A stretch of 64,000 bases of DNA from the NCBI RefSeq assembly GCF_013376005.1, contig NZ_JABMJK010000021.1:20255-84254 (forward strand). Direction: 5' to 3'. The notes under the pieces were generated by a model. It was not told where the DNA came from, did no database searches, and worked only from the letters and a program-made list of their open reading frames with translations. This DNA is from Duganella sp. SG902 (GTDB lineage Bacteria > Pseudomonadota > Gammaproteobacteria > Burkholderiales > Burkholderiaceae_D). The position numbers and the translations under genes were made by a program. Below, piece after piece: positions 26,273 to 35,330 of the stretch (position 1 is its first letter; every line of letters begins with the position of its first letter).

Positions 26273-27847
26273 ATGACTTTTCAAGCACTGGGTCTGATCG
26301 ACCCTTTATTGCGCACGCTGGGCGAATTGGGCTACAAGCAGCCGACGCCCGTCCAGAAGCAAGCCATTCCCGCCGTCCTGGAGGGCCGCGATGTGATGGC
26401 GGCCGCGCAGACCGGCACCGGCAAGACGGCCGGCTTCGCGCTGCCCATCCTGCAGCGTTTGACGCTGGACGGCGTCACCGGCCCGCAGTGCGTGCGCGCG
26501 CTGGTGCTGGTGCCGACGCGCGAGTTGGCCGAGCAGGTTTTCGAGAGCTTCCGCAGCTATGGCGGCAATCTGCCATTGCGCAGCGCCGTGGCGTACGGCG
26601 GCGTCGATATCGCGCCGCAGATCGCCAAACTGCGCAAGGGCCTGGACGTGCTGGTCGCCACGCCAGGCCGTTTGATCGATTTGCACGATCAGGGCGCGAT
26701 CAGCTTCGAGCTGCTGCAAACACTGGTGCTGGACGAGGCGGACCGCATGCTGGATCTGGGCTTTGAGCGGGATCTGGATATTTTGCTGGAGGCTTTGCCC
26801 AAGCAGCGCCAGACCTTGCTGTTCTCGGCCACATTCTCCGATGAGATCCGCAAACTGGCCAAGGGCATGCTGCGCGATCCAGTGCAGATTCAGGTGGCGG
26901 CGGCAAATACGGCGGTGAAAACCGTCAAGCAGTGGCTGGTCACGACCGACAAGCGCCGCAAGCCGGAGTTGTTCCTGCATTTGCTGAACAAGCTGGGTTG
27001 GGGCCAGGCGCTGGTGTTCGTCAAGACGCGCAAAGGTGCGGAAGCACTGGTGAAGGAGCTGCAGGAGCGCGGCCTCACCGCCGACGCCATCCACGGCGAC
27101 AAGACGCAGCCTGCGCGCCTGCGCGCGCTGGACCGCTTCAAGCGCAAGGAGGTGCAGTTGCTGATCGCCACCGACGTGGCGGCGCGCGGCCTGGATATCG
27201 AGGCGCTGCCGCTGGTGGTCAATTTCGATCTGCCGACGGTGGCGGAGGATTACATTCACCGCATCGGCCGCACCGGCCGCGCCGGCATGCAGGGCGAGGC
27301 TGTGTCGCTGGTGTGTGCGGATGAAGTGGACATGCTCAAGGCGATTGAGACGCTCATCAAGCAAATCGTGCCACGCTTCGAGGAAGCTGGCTTCGAAGCC
27401 GACCACCGCGTGCCGGAGACGGCGCCGAAAGGCAGCGCAGCCGCCGTGCAGAAGCTGTCCGCGCCCGGCGCTGGCAAGGCGGCGGGCAAGCCGGCCGCCG
27501 GCGCCAAGCGACCTGCCGGCGCGCCGGCGGGGGGCAAGACGCCGACCAAAGTCGAGGCGCGTCCGGCTGGCGGCAGCGAGTCGCTGGGCACCTACATCGC
27601 ACCGGAGAAAACATCCAAAGCCTCCGGCCGCGATCGCGCGGCGGGAGGCGGCAAAGGTTCCGGTCCGCGCGGCGGCGCCTTCGGTGGCGCGCCATCCGGC
27701 GGCCGGCCGTTCGGTGCGGGCGGCGGCTCGGCGCCAAAAGGTGCGGTGGTGGTGGCTGGTGGACGCGGCGCCAAGTCGCAGGCTCGCTCCGCCGGCCGCG
27801 CAGCGGCGCAACCGGGCGGGCGCAAATCCAAGCCCGGTTCGCGCTAG
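26273..27847 (+). CDS. rhlE: DEAD-box ATP-dependent RNA helicase, RhlE family
   Basis: A 524-residue RNA helicase. In order: Q-motif (FQALGLIDPLLRTLGELGY), Walker A AAQTGTGKTAGFALP, PTRELAEQV, DEAD box LVLDEADRMLDLGF, SAT in LLFSATFSD, and helicase-C motifs FVKTRKGAEAL, IATDVAARGLDI and HRIGRTGRAG. After about residue 385 comes a low-complexity Ala/Gly/Pro/Arg/Lys tail, typical of RhlE and thought to bind RNA. The family acts in rRNA maturation and cold-associated RNA remodelling. Confidence 0.94.
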   Translation: MTFQALGLIDPLLRTLGELGYKQPTPVQKQAIPAVLEGRDVMAAAQTGTGKTAGFALPILQRLTLDGVTGPQCVRALVLVPTRELAEQVFESFRSYGGNLPLRSAVAYGGVDIAPQIAKLRKGLDVLVATPGRLIDLHDQGAISFELLQTLVLDEADRMLDLGFERDLDILLEALPKQRQTLLFSATFSDEIRKLAKGMLRDPVQIQVAAANTAVKTVKQWLVTTDKRRKPELFLHLLNKLGWGQALVFVKTRKGAEALVKELQERGLTADAIHGDKTQPARLRALDRFKRKEVQLLIATDVAARGLDIEALPLVVNFDLPTVAEDYIHRIGRTGRAGMQGEAVSLVCADEVDMLKAIETLIKQIVPRFEEAGFEADHRVPETAPKGSAAAVQKLSAPGAGKAAGKPAAGAKRPAGAPAGGKTPTKVEARPAGGSESLGTYIAPEKTSKASGRDRAAGGGKGSGPRGGAFGGAPSGGRPFGAGGGSAPKGAVVVAGGRGAKSQARSAGRAAAQPGGRKSKPGSR

Positions 27848-27903
27848 GCGGCGCCCTGCTAAAATAGCCCTCTTTTGAGCGACACCCCATGTTGGAGAAC
27901 TGA

Positions 27904-28875
27904 ATGCAGCAATACCAGGAATTGATCCAGACCGTCATCGACACCGGCAGCTGGCAGGACAACCGCACCGGCATCCGTACGCTCAGCGTGCCGGGCGCCA
28001 TGATGCGCTTCGACCTGACCAAAGGTTTCCCCGCCGTGACGACCAAGAAGCTGGCGTTCAAATCCGTGGTGGGGGAACTGTGCGCCTTCCTGCGCGCCTC
28101 GCGCAGCGCGGCCGACTTCCGCGCGCTCGGTTGCAAGGTCTGGGACCAGAACGCCAACGAAAACCAGCAATGGCTGGACAATCCCTACCGCCTCGGCACC
28201 GATGACCTGGGCCCGGTCTACGGTGTGCAGTGGCGCCAGTGGCCCGGCTACAAAGTGATCGAGGCCGATCAGGAAGCACAACTGGCCAACGCGCAAAAGA
28301 ACGGCTTCACCATCGTCGCGCCGATTGAAGAAAACGGCGTGCGGAAAGTCCTGCTGCACAAAGCCATCGACCAGCTGCGCGAGTGCCTGGACACTATCGT
28401 GAATAACCCGAGCAGCCGCCGCATCCTGTTCCACGGCTGGAATCCGGCCGTGCTGGACGCCGTCGCCCTGCCGGCCTGCCACCTGCTGTACCAGTTCATT
28501 CCGAATCCGACCACCAGGGAACTGTCGATGTGCCTCTACGTGCGCTCGAACGACCTTGGCCTCGGCACGCCGTTCAACCTGGCGGAAGGCGCCGCGCTGA
28601 TGCACCTGGTCGGCCGCCTGACCGGCTACACGCCGCGCTGGTTCACCTACTTCATCGGCGATGCGCACATCTACGAGAACCACATGGACATGGTGCGGGA
28701 GCAGCTCAAGCGCGAGCCATTCCCGCTGCCGCAGCTGATCATCTCCGACCGCGTGCCGTCGTTCGCGCAGACCGGCAAGTACGAGCCGGAATGGCTGGAA
28801 AAAATCGAGCCATCCGACTTCGCGCTGGAAGGCTACCAGCACCACGCGCCGATCACCGCACCAATGGCGGTTTGA
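27904..28875 (+). CDS. thyA: Thymidylate synthase (ThyA type) with two insertions
   Basis: A 323-residue enzyme that methylates dUMP to dTMP with methylene-tetrahydrofolate. Core motifs are intact: NRTGIRTLSVPG, DLGPVYGVQWRQWPG, the nucleophile C192 in LPACHLLYQF, RSNDLGLGTPFNLAEGA and YFIGDAHIYENH. It is about 60 residues longer than E. coli ThyA; the extra sequence lies near residues 88-101 and 117-154, both on the dUMP side of the protein. GGAG lies 7 bases before the ATG. Its TGA overlaps the next gene's ATG, and folA follows after one hydrolase gene. Confidence 0.94.
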   Translation: MQQYQELIQTVIDTGSWQDNRTGIRTLSVPGAMMRFDLTKGFPAVTTKKLAFKSVVGELCAFLRASRSAADFRALGCKVWDQNANENQQWLDNPYRLGTDDLGPVYGVQWRQWPGYKVIEADQEAQLANAQKNGFTIVAPIEENGVRKVLLHKAIDQLRECLDTIVNNPSSRRILFHGWNPAVLDAVALPACHLLYQFIPNPTTRELSMCLYVRSNDLGLGTPFNLAEGAALMHLVGRLTGYTPRWFTYFIGDAHIYENHMDMVREQLKREPFPLPQLIISDRVPSFAQTGKYEPEWLEKIEPSDFALEGYQHHAPITAPMAV

Positions 28876-29564
28876 TGCGGTTGGATTTTGTACCGGGCAC
28901 GCTATGCGATGAGCGCATGTGGGGCCGCCTGCTGCCGCTGCTGGGCGACGGCTTTGAATTCAACCATGTTCCGCTACACAAGGCGCGCTCGCGCGCGCAG
29001 ATGCAGGAACTGATCGGCGCCCACGCGGCGCCCAAAGCCAACCTGGTGGCGTTCTCGCTGGGCGCCTACCTGGCGGTGGAATTCGCGCTGGCCAATCCGG
29101 ATCGCGTGAACTCGCTGGTGATCATCGCCAGCTCCGCCAAGGGCTTGCAGGAAAAGGAAAAAGCCACACGCCTGCGCATCATCCCGCTGCTGGAAAAGAA
29201 CCACTACACCGGCATGACGCAAATGCGCCTACGCGAAATCCTCGCGCCTGAACATATGGATGATCCGGCCATCGTCGACGTGATTCAAGCCATGGCCGTG
29301 GAACTGGGCAAGGACGTGCTGCTGACCCAATTCCGCACCACCATCGAACGTCCGGACCTGATGAGCCGCACCGGCGAACTGCGCTGCCCGGTGATGATCG
29401 TCGCCTCCGAGCAGGATAAACTGGTGCCAGCAGACGACGTCCGTGAATTCACCACCTACAATCCAGCCGCGCAGCTGCATATCCTCACCGAAGGCACCGG
29501 CCACATGATCCCACTGGAAGCCCCGCAAGCACTGGCGGCGCGCCTGTTGGCGTTCTATTTATAA
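28875..29564 (+). CDS. Alpha/beta-fold hydrolase coupled to thyA
   Basis: A 229-residue hydrolase. The nucleophile elbow is AFSLGAY (a variant of GxSxG), the acid lies in ASEQDKLVP and the histidine in GTGHMIPLEAP. It starts at an ATG overlapping the thyA stop (TGATG), so its translation is coupled to thyA. The usual betaproteobacterial order is thyA-folA; the hydrolase sits between. The substrate is unknown. Confidence 0.88.
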   Translation: MRLDFVPGTLCDERMWGRLLPLLGDGFEFNHVPLHKARSRAQMQELIGAHAAPKANLVAFSLGAYLAVEFALANPDRVNSLVIIASSAKGLQEKEKATRLRIIPLLEKNHYTGMTQMRLREILAPEHMDDPAIVDVIQAMAVELGKDVLLTQFRTTIERPDLMSRTGELRCPVMIVASEQDKLVPADDVREFTTYNPAAQLHILTEGTGHMIPLEAPQALAARLLAFYL

Positions 29565-29603
29565 CGGTAGCGCTCTGACACGCAATCGAAAATATCGTGG
29601 TCA

Positions 29604-29650
29604 TTAAGCCTTTTTCGACCACAAACTGATGAGCCGTCATTCCCGCGCAG
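29604..29650. repeat. Decayed copy of the palindromic REPIN/MITE-like repeat
   Basis: TTAAGCCTTTTTCGACC (29604-29620) and CCGTCATTCCCGCGCAG (29634-29650) match, in the same order, the reverse complement of one half of the element at 37759-37890. The second arm is missing, so this is a relic just upstream of folA. Confidence 0.6.
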
Positions 29651-29711
29651 CGCAAACACCACTCCCCGCACCGATGAATTTCAACGATAATATCGGCTCT
29701 TTATTGCACAA

Positions 29712-30209
29712 ATGAACATGAGCAAACTGACCATCATCGTCGCCACCGACGCCAAAAACGGCATCGGCATTAACAACACGCTGCCGTGGAAGCTGCCGGA
29801 GGATCTGGCCCATTTCAAGCGCCTGACCACCGGCCACCCCATCATCATGGGCCGCAAGACGTTTGATTCGATCGGCCGGCCGCTGCCGAACCGCCGCAAC
29901 ATCGTCATCACGCGCAATGCGGACTGGCGGCATGAGGGCGTGGACACCGTCGGCTCCATCGAGGCCGCCATCGCCCTGCTGGATGGCGCCGAAGGCTTTG
30001 TCATCGGCGGCGCCGAGATCTACAAGCAATCCATGCAACTGGCCGACCAGTTGATAATTACGCAAATCGCCCACACCTTCGACTGCGATGCCTTCTTCCC
30101 CGAGATCGACGCCGACGCGTGGCAGGAAACCGCGCGCGAGGAACACGTCTCGGCCGCATCCGGCTTGCAATACGCTTTTGTCACCCTGCGCCGCAAGGCG
30201 CGCGTTTAA
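29712..30209 (+). CDS. folA: Dihydrofolate reductase
   Basis: A 165-residue enzyme that reduces dihydrofolate with NADPH, regenerating the cofactor consumed by ThyA upstream. Family motifs: NGIGINNTLPWKLPEDLAHF (acidic catalytic residue D31), the NADPH-binding MGRKTFDSIGRPLPNRRN and FVIGGAEIYKQ. Length is normal for a chromosomal enzyme. MNMSK (29712) and MSK (29718) are both possible starts, and no clear Shine-Dalgarno separates them. Confidence 0.95.
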   Translation: MNMSKLTIIVATDAKNGIGINNTLPWKLPEDLAHFKRLTTGHPIIMGRKTFDSIGRPLPNRRNIVITRNADWRHEGVDTVGSIEAAIALLDGAEGFVIGGAEIYKQSMQLADQLIITQIAHTFDCDAFFPEIDADAWQETAREEHVSAASGLQYAFVTLRRKARV

Positions 30210-30224
30210 GTTTAGAGGATACCC

Positions 30225-30797
30225 ATGTCTGGCCAAGGCTTCCACGTACACGGACCACACGATCACGCAGTCGAACACGCCGCCCACGGCAACGACGGCT
30301 TCTCCAACAACATCGCCGTGATGACGGCCATCCTGGCCACGGTGGGCGCGGCGTTCGGCTATCTGGGCGGCGCCACCCAGAACGACGCGGCCCTGTTCAA
30401 GAACAACGCCGCCATCGACAAGACGCAGGCCGCCAACAGCTGGAACTACTACCAGGCCAAGTCGGCCAAGCAGAACCTGGCCGAGCTGGCCATGACCCTG
30501 CCTGGCGTCGATCCGAAACGCTACGAAGCGGAAGTGGCCCGCTACAAGAAAGAGAAGGAAGACATCAAGAAGGAAGCCGAGAAGTGGGAGGAATCCTCCA
30601 AGGAGTGGAACCACAAGTCGGACGAGGCCATGCACAAGCACCACCAATGGGCGCTGGCCACCACCGCCGAGCAGATCGCCATCTCGCTGGCCGCCATCAC
30701 CCTGCTGACCCGCAAGAAATGGATGATGGGCCTGGCCTACGGCGTGGCCGGCGTCGGCATCGTGCTAGGCGCGATGGCCTGGTTCGGTGGTCATTGA
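30225..30797 (+). CDS. DUF4337 membrane protein
   Basis: A 190-residue protein with a His-rich N-terminus (HVHGPHDHAVEH), one hydrophobic segment near 31-50, a long Lys/Glu-rich coiled-coil-like stretch (about 95-140) and two C-terminal hydrophobic segments. This is the DUF4337 arrangement, whose function is not known. It starts 15 bases after folA with AGAGGA before the ATG, so it may share the folA transcript. Confidence 0.85.
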   Translation: MSGQGFHVHGPHDHAVEHAAHGNDGFSNNIAVMTAILATVGAAFGYLGGATQNDAALFKNNAAIDKTQAANSWNYYQAKSAKQNLAELAMTLPGVDPKRYEAEVARYKKEKEDIKKEAEKWEESSKEWNHKSDEAMHKHHQWALATTAEQIAISLAAITLLTRKKWMMGLAYGVAGVGIVLGAMAWFGGH

Positions 30798-30841
30798 ACA
30801 ACATTGCATGAACGGCATGGCGCGGCTGTAATCAGGGCGTC

Positions 30842-30943
30842 ATGTCAACAAGGCATTCTGGTACGATAATTTTTTTCCCGCAGAGCCGCTATTTCTGCGA
30901 GAATCCCGTTCTTATTTTTTGCGGCCTACCGGTCGCGCCCTAG
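30842..30943 (+). CDS. Candidate 33-codon leader ORF upstream of the decarboxylase
   Basis: ATG at 30842 opens a 33-residue frame (starts MSTRHSGTIIFFPQSRYF, ends GLPVAP) that stops at TAG 30941-30943, one base before a terminator-like hairpin at 30945. A weak AGGG lies 4-5 bases upstream. Position and length are like leader peptides that control amino-acid decarboxylase genes (for example speFL before speF in enterobacteria), but there is no sequence similarity that I can claim. It may be a chance frame. Confidence 0.3.
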   Translation: MSTRHSGTIIFFPQSRYFCENPVLIFCGLPVAP

Positions 30944-30944
30944 T

Positions 30945-30982
30945 CCGCCCCTCCACACAGGTCAGGGGCGGCTTGCTTTTTT
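30945..30982 (+). terminator. Terminator-like hairpin directly before the decarboxylase ribosome-binding site
   Basis: CCGCCCCT (30945-30952) pairs with AGGGGCGG (30964-30971), an 8-bp GC stem with an 11-base loop, followed by CTTGCTTTTTT. The T-run ends at the GGAG of the decarboxylase. It may end the folA/DUF4337 transcript, or act as an attenuator for the decarboxylase. Confidence 0.7.
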
Positions 30983-30992
30983 GGAGACATGC

Positions 30993-33245
30993 ATGAAATT
31001 TCGTTTCCCCATCGTCATCATTGACGAGGATTTCCGTTCCGAGAACACGTCCGGCCTGGGCATTCGCGCCCTGGCCGACGCGATGGAAAAAGAAGGCATG
31101 GAAGTGGTGGGCGTGACCAGCTACGGCGATCTGGCCCAGTTCGCGCAGCAGCAATCGCGCGCGTCGGCCTTCGTGCTGTCGATCGACGACGAGGAGTTCG
31201 GCTCCGGCTCGGTGGAGGACACCGACACCGCGCTGAAGTCGCTGCGCGCCTTCGTCGAGGAAATCCGCTACAAGAACGCCGACATCCCGATCTACCTGTA
31301 CGGCGAAACCCGCACCTCGCGCCATATCCCGAACGATATCCTGCGCGAGCTGCACGGCTTCATCCACATGTTCGAGGACACGCCGGAATTCGTGGCGCGC
31401 CACATCATCCGCGAAGCCAAGTCCTATCTGGACGGCCTGGCGCCGCCGTTCTTCCGCGCGCTGGTGGAATACGCCAACGACGGCTCCTACTCGTGGCACT
31501 GCCCGGGCCACTCGGGCGGCGTGGCCTTCCTGAAGTCGCCGATCGGCCAGATGTTCCACCAGTTCTTCGGCGAGAACATGCTGCGCGCCGACGTCTGCAA
31601 CGCCGTGGAGGAGCTGGGCCAGCTGCTGGACCACACCGGCCCGGTCGCCAAGTCCGAGCGTAACGCCGCGCGCATCTTCAACGCCGACCATTGCTACTTC
31701 GTCACCAACGGCACCTCGACCTCCAACAAGATGGTGTGGCACTCGACCGTGGCGCCGGGCGACATCGTGGTGGTGGACCGCAACTGCCACAAATCCATCC
31801 TGCACTCGATCATCATGTGCGGCGCGATCCCGGTGTTCCTGATGCCGACCCGCAACCACCTTGGCATCATCGGCCCGATCCCGCTGGAAGAGTTCTCGAT
31901 GGAGAGCATCATGCGCAAGATCGAGGCCAACCCGTTCGCACGCAGCGCCGTGAACAAGAAGCCGCGCATCCTGACCATCACCCAGTCGACCTACGACGGC
32001 GTGGTATACAACGTGGAAACCCTGCGCGAGCTGCTGGACGGCCAGATCGACACCCTGCACTTCGACGAAGCCTGGCTGCCGCACGCCACCTTCCACGATT
32101 TCTACAAAAACATGCACGCGATCGGCAAGGACCGTCCGCGCGCCAAGGAATCGATGATCTTCTCGACCCAGTCCACCCACAAGCTGCTGGCCGGCCTGTC
32201 GCAGGCCTCGCAGGTGCTGGTGCGCGAGTCGGAAACCGTCAAGCTGGACCAGGACGCCTTCAACGAGGCTTACCTGATGCACACCTCGACCTCGCCGCAG
32301 TACTCGATCATCGCCTCCTGCGACGTGGCCGCGGCCATGATGGAAGCGCCGGGCGGCACCGCGCTCGTGGAGGAATCCATCCTGGAAGCGCTGGACTTCC
32401 GCCGCGCCATGAAGAAGATCGACCAGGAATGGGGCAAAGACTGGTGGTTCAAGGTGTGGGGTCCGGACGAGTTCGCCGAGGAAGGCATCGGCTCGCGCGA
32501 AGACTGGATCATCAAGGCGGAGGACGACTGGCACGGCTTCGGCAAGCTGGCGCCGGGCTTCAACATGCTGGACCCGATCAAGGCCACCATCGTCAACCCA
32601 GGTCTGTCGCTGGACGGCAAGTTTGACGAGACCGGCATCCCGGCGTCCATCGTCACCAAGTACCTGGCCGAGCACGGCGTGATCATCGAAAAGTGCGGCC
32701 TGTACTCGTTCTTCATCATGTTCACCATCGGCATCACCAAAGGCCGCTGGAATACTCTGCTGACCGCACTGCAGCAATTCAAGGACGATTACGATAAGAA
32801 CCAGCCGATGTGGCGCATCCTGCCGGAGTTCGCGGCCGCCAATCCGACCTACGAAAAAATGGGCCTGCGCGATCTGTGCCAGCAGATCCACGATTTCTAC
32901 AAGGCATATGATGTGGCACGTCTGACCACCGAGATGTACCTGTCGGACATGGTGCCGGCCATGAAGCCGTCGGACGCGTTCGCCAAGATGGCGCACCGCG
33001 AGATCGAGCGCGTCGCCATTGACGAGCTGGAGGGCCGCATCACCTCCATCCTGCTGACGCCTTACCCGCCCGGCATCCCGTTGCTGATTCCAGGCGAGCG
33101 CTTCAACAAGACCATCGTTGACTACCTGCGCTTCGCGCGCGACTTCAACGAGCGCTTCCCGGGCTTCGAGACCGATGTGCACGGCCTGGTCAAGCGTGAA
33201 GTGGATGGCAAGCGTGGTTACTTCGTGGATTGTGTCAAACAGTAA
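30993..33245 (+). CDS. Orn/Lys/Arg decarboxylase (PLP, AdiA/LdcI/SpeC family)
   Basis: A 750-residue enzyme with the N-terminal wing domain (about 1-125), the PLP-binding major domain and the C-terminal domain of the acid-inducible Orn/Lys/Arg decarboxylases. The Schiff-base lysine lies in STQSTHKLLAGLSQ, and the aspartate of LHFDEAWLPHA would contact the PLP ring nitrogen. These enzymes make agmatine, cadaverine or putrescine and consume protons; sequence alone does not fix the substrate. The ATG at 30993 has GGAG 6 bases upstream (30983-30986) and is preferred over a TTG four codons earlier. A strong terminator follows. Confidence 0.93.
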   Translation: MKFRFPIVIIDEDFRSENTSGLGIRALADAMEKEGMEVVGVTSYGDLAQFAQQQSRASAFVLSIDDEEFGSGSVEDTDTALKSLRAFVEEIRYKNADIPIYLYGETRTSRHIPNDILRELHGFIHMFEDTPEFVARHIIREAKSYLDGLAPPFFRALVEYANDGSYSWHCPGHSGGVAFLKSPIGQMFHQFFGENMLRADVCNAVEELGQLLDHTGPVAKSERNAARIFNADHCYFVTNGTSTSNKMVWHSTVAPGDIVVVDRNCHKSILHSIIMCGAIPVFLMPTRNHLGIIGPIPLEEFSMESIMRKIEANPFARSAVNKKPRILTITQSTYDGVVYNVETLRELLDGQIDTLHFDEAWLPHATFHDFYKNMHAIGKDRPRAKESMIFSTQSTHKLLAGLSQASQVLVRESETVKLDQDAFNEAYLMHTSTSPQYSIIASCDVAAAMMEAPGGTALVEESILEALDFRRAMKKIDQEWGKDWWFKVWGPDEFAEEGIGSREDWIIKAEDDWHGFGKLAPGFNMLDPIKATIVNPGLSLDGKFDETGIPASIVTKYLAEHGVIIEKCGLYSFFIMFTIGITKGRWNTLLTALQQFKDDYDKNQPMWRILPEFAAANPTYEKMGLRDLCQQIHDFYKAYDVARLTTEMYLSDMVPAMKPSDAFAKMAHREIERVAIDELEGRITSILLTPYPPGIPLLIPGERFNKTIVDYLRFARDFNERFPGFETDVHGLVKREVDGKRGYFVDCVKQ

Positions 33246-33268
33246 ACCGCATCGCAGCAAAAAAATCG

Positions 33269-33294
33269 GGCAGCCAATTGGCTGCCTTTTTTTT
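33269..33294. terminator. Strong terminator after the decarboxylase
   Basis: The perfect palindrome GGCAGCCAATTGGCTGCC (33269-33286) is followed by eight T residues; a run of seven A residues precedes it, so it may also work for minus-strand transcripts. Confidence 0.92.
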
Positions 33295-33533
33295 CGCCCG
33301 CACGCCATGAAAATTTACATTTTCAGTACAAAACGTCGCGTGGAATATACATTTCTAGAAAAAAATTGTTGTTAGTGTTCAAAAAACTATAAGACCAAGA
33401 TCGCTCTTTTTACGCTAACTTCGGTTAACTGTATTCCAAAAAGCGTAATGTTGTCACTATTAAAAAGAAACACGCGAGAATTTGAAGGCAAACTCTTCTA
33501 CAATCGGTCCCGTTAGTTTTTTTAGGAAATCAA
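33295..33533. promoter_or_regulatory. AT-rich intergenic region upstream of the DUF1800/DUF1501 pair
   Basis: About 240 bases clearly poorer in GC than the flanking genes, with several A/T runs, ending in TTTAGGAAATCAA before the DUF1800 ATG. It must hold that operon's promoter because the upstream gene ends in a terminator. No -35/-10 pair stands out, so no exact promoter is called. Confidence 0.5.
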
Positions 33534-35321
33534 ATGGCATTGAGCAACTCCAAACGGGTCCTGGCCATCGCCGCGTTGTCTATCTTGTCCGCGTGCGGCG
33601 GCTCTTCTTTCAACGACGAGCAACAGCAGGCCAAGCAACAACCGAACCTGCTCTTATCCGACACCATCTCAAGCGACAGCACCGGCACGAGTACCGCCAC
33701 CAGCGCACCGGCGCGCACCGCCACTGTGATGGCAGCCACCACCGCGACGGGCACTGCTACCGCTACCATGACCTCGCAGGCGGCTGCGCACTTCCTGTCG
33801 CAAGCCACTTTCGGTCCGACCATCGCCAGCATTATCGAGCTGAAGAACATGGGCACCTCGGCCTGGCTGGACGCGCAATTTGGGATGCCGCAGTCCATGC
33901 ATCGCAACTACATGAACTATTACAGCAGCTTTGCCGGCCACGGCGCCGCCACGACCGACGAATTCCAGGGCTCGTTCTGGCAACAGGCGCTGTCCGGCAA
34001 GGACCAGCTGCGCCAACGCGTGGCGTTCGCCCTGTCGCAAATCTTCGTCATCTCCACCAAGCAGGACCACGTGTGGGAGGAACCGCTAGGTGTGGCGCAT
34101 TATTACGATATGCTCGGCAACCGTGGCTTCGGCAACTTCCGCAATCTGCTGGAAGGCGTGGCGCTCGATCCCATGATGGGCATCTACCTGAGCCACATGC
34201 ACAACAGCAAGGAAACCGACACCCGCACGCCGGACGAAAACTTCGCCCGCGAAATCATGCAGCTGATGTCGATCGGCCTGTATCAACTGAACCAGGATGG
34301 CACCGTCAAGATGGTGGACGGCAAGCCGGCGCTGACGTACTCGCACGAGGACGTGATGGGCCTGGCCAAGGTATTCACCGGCTGGAGCTGGGCCGGTCCC
34401 GACCAGAGCGAATCGCGCTACCTGGGCTTCACCCGCTACGCGGACCGCGCCTGGCTGCCGATGCAAAACTACACCGCGTATCACTCGACCTCGTCCAAGA
34501 GCTTCCTCGGTGTGACCATTCCGGCCGGCACCCCGGCGGCGACTGAGCTCAAGATTGCGCTCGACACGCTGTTCAACCACCCGAACGTGGGGCCATTCAT
34601 GGGGCGCCAGCTGATTCAGCGCCTGGTCACAAGCAACCCGAGCCCGGCCTACATCAGCCGTGTGGCAGCCGCCTTCAACAACAATGGCAATGGCGTGCGC
34701 GGCGACATGAAGGCGGTGATCCGCGCCATCCTGCTCGATCCGGAAGCGACCGAAGCGGCCAAACCGAAGAAGCTGCGCGAACCCCTGCTGCGCATGGCCA
34801 ACTTCCTGCGCGCATTTAACGCCACCTCGAAAAACGGCTGGTACTTCGCCTGGGGCACCAGCGACATCAACAATGGCCTGGGCATGACCGTGCTGCAATC
34901 GCCGTCGGTGTTCAACTTCTACCGTCCGGGCTATGCGCCGCCGGGGTCGGCGCTGGCCGGCGCCGGCTTGGTCGGTCCCGAGCTGCAAATCACCAGCGGC
35001 CCATCCACCGCCGGCTATCTGAACTATCTGCAGCGCATCATGCAATACGGTTTCGGCAAGGACGACGACATCCAGCCCGACTACAGCAAGGAGTGGGAAC
35101 TGGCGCCCACGCCGGAACAACTGCTGGACCGCGTCGACCTGCTGCTGACGGCTGGTTCGATGTCGAGCGACTTGCGCAGCCAGATCCTGTCCGCCATGAA
35201 TTCCATCGCCTTCGATCCCAAGCCGTGGAACGGCGCCGAAATCGCCGCTGCAAGGAAGAACCGCACTTACCTGGCAATTTACCTGACCATGGCATCGCCT
35301 GAATACCTCGTACAGAAATAA
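33534..35321 (+). CDS. DUF1800 family lipoprotein
   Basis: A 595-residue protein with a lipoprotein signal (KRVLAIAALSILSACGG, lipidation cysteine 20). After a Thr/Ser/Ala-rich linker (about 25-80), the DUF1800 domain spans the rest, with AAHFLSQATFGPT near its start, RQRVAFALSQIFVIS, FAREIMQLMSIGLYQLN and MGRQLIQRLVTSNPSPAYI. DUF1800 proteins are nearly always encoded next to a DUF1501 protein, as here (9 bases downstream); the joint role is unknown. AGGAAA precedes the ATG. Confidence 0.9.
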   Translation: MALSNSKRVLAIAALSILSACGGSSFNDEQQQAKQQPNLLLSDTISSDSTGTSTATSAPARTATVMAATTATGTATATMTSQAAAHFLSQATFGPTIASIIELKNMGTSAWLDAQFGMPQSMHRNYMNYYSSFAGHGAATTDEFQGSFWQQALSGKDQLRQRVAFALSQIFVISTKQDHVWEEPLGVAHYYDMLGNRGFGNFRNLLEGVALDPMMGIYLSHMHNSKETDTRTPDENFAREIMQLMSIGLYQLNQDGTVKMVDGKPALTYSHEDVMGLAKVFTGWSWAGPDQSESRYLGFTRYADRAWLPMQNYTAYHSTSSKSFLGVTIPAGTPAATELKIALDTLFNHPNVGPFMGRQLIQRLVTSNPSPAYISRVAAAFNNNGNGVRGDMKAVIRAILLDPEATEAAKPKKLREPLLRMANFLRAFNATSKNGWYFAWGTSDINNGLGMTVLQSPSVFNFYRPGYAPPGSALAGAGLVGPELQITSGPSTAGYLNYLQRIMQYGFGKDDDIQPDYSKEWELAPTPEQLLDRVDLLLTAGSMSSDLRSQILSAMNSIAFDPKPWNGAEIAAARKNRTYLAIYLTMASPEYLVQK

Positions 35322-35330
35322 GGAAAGAAG

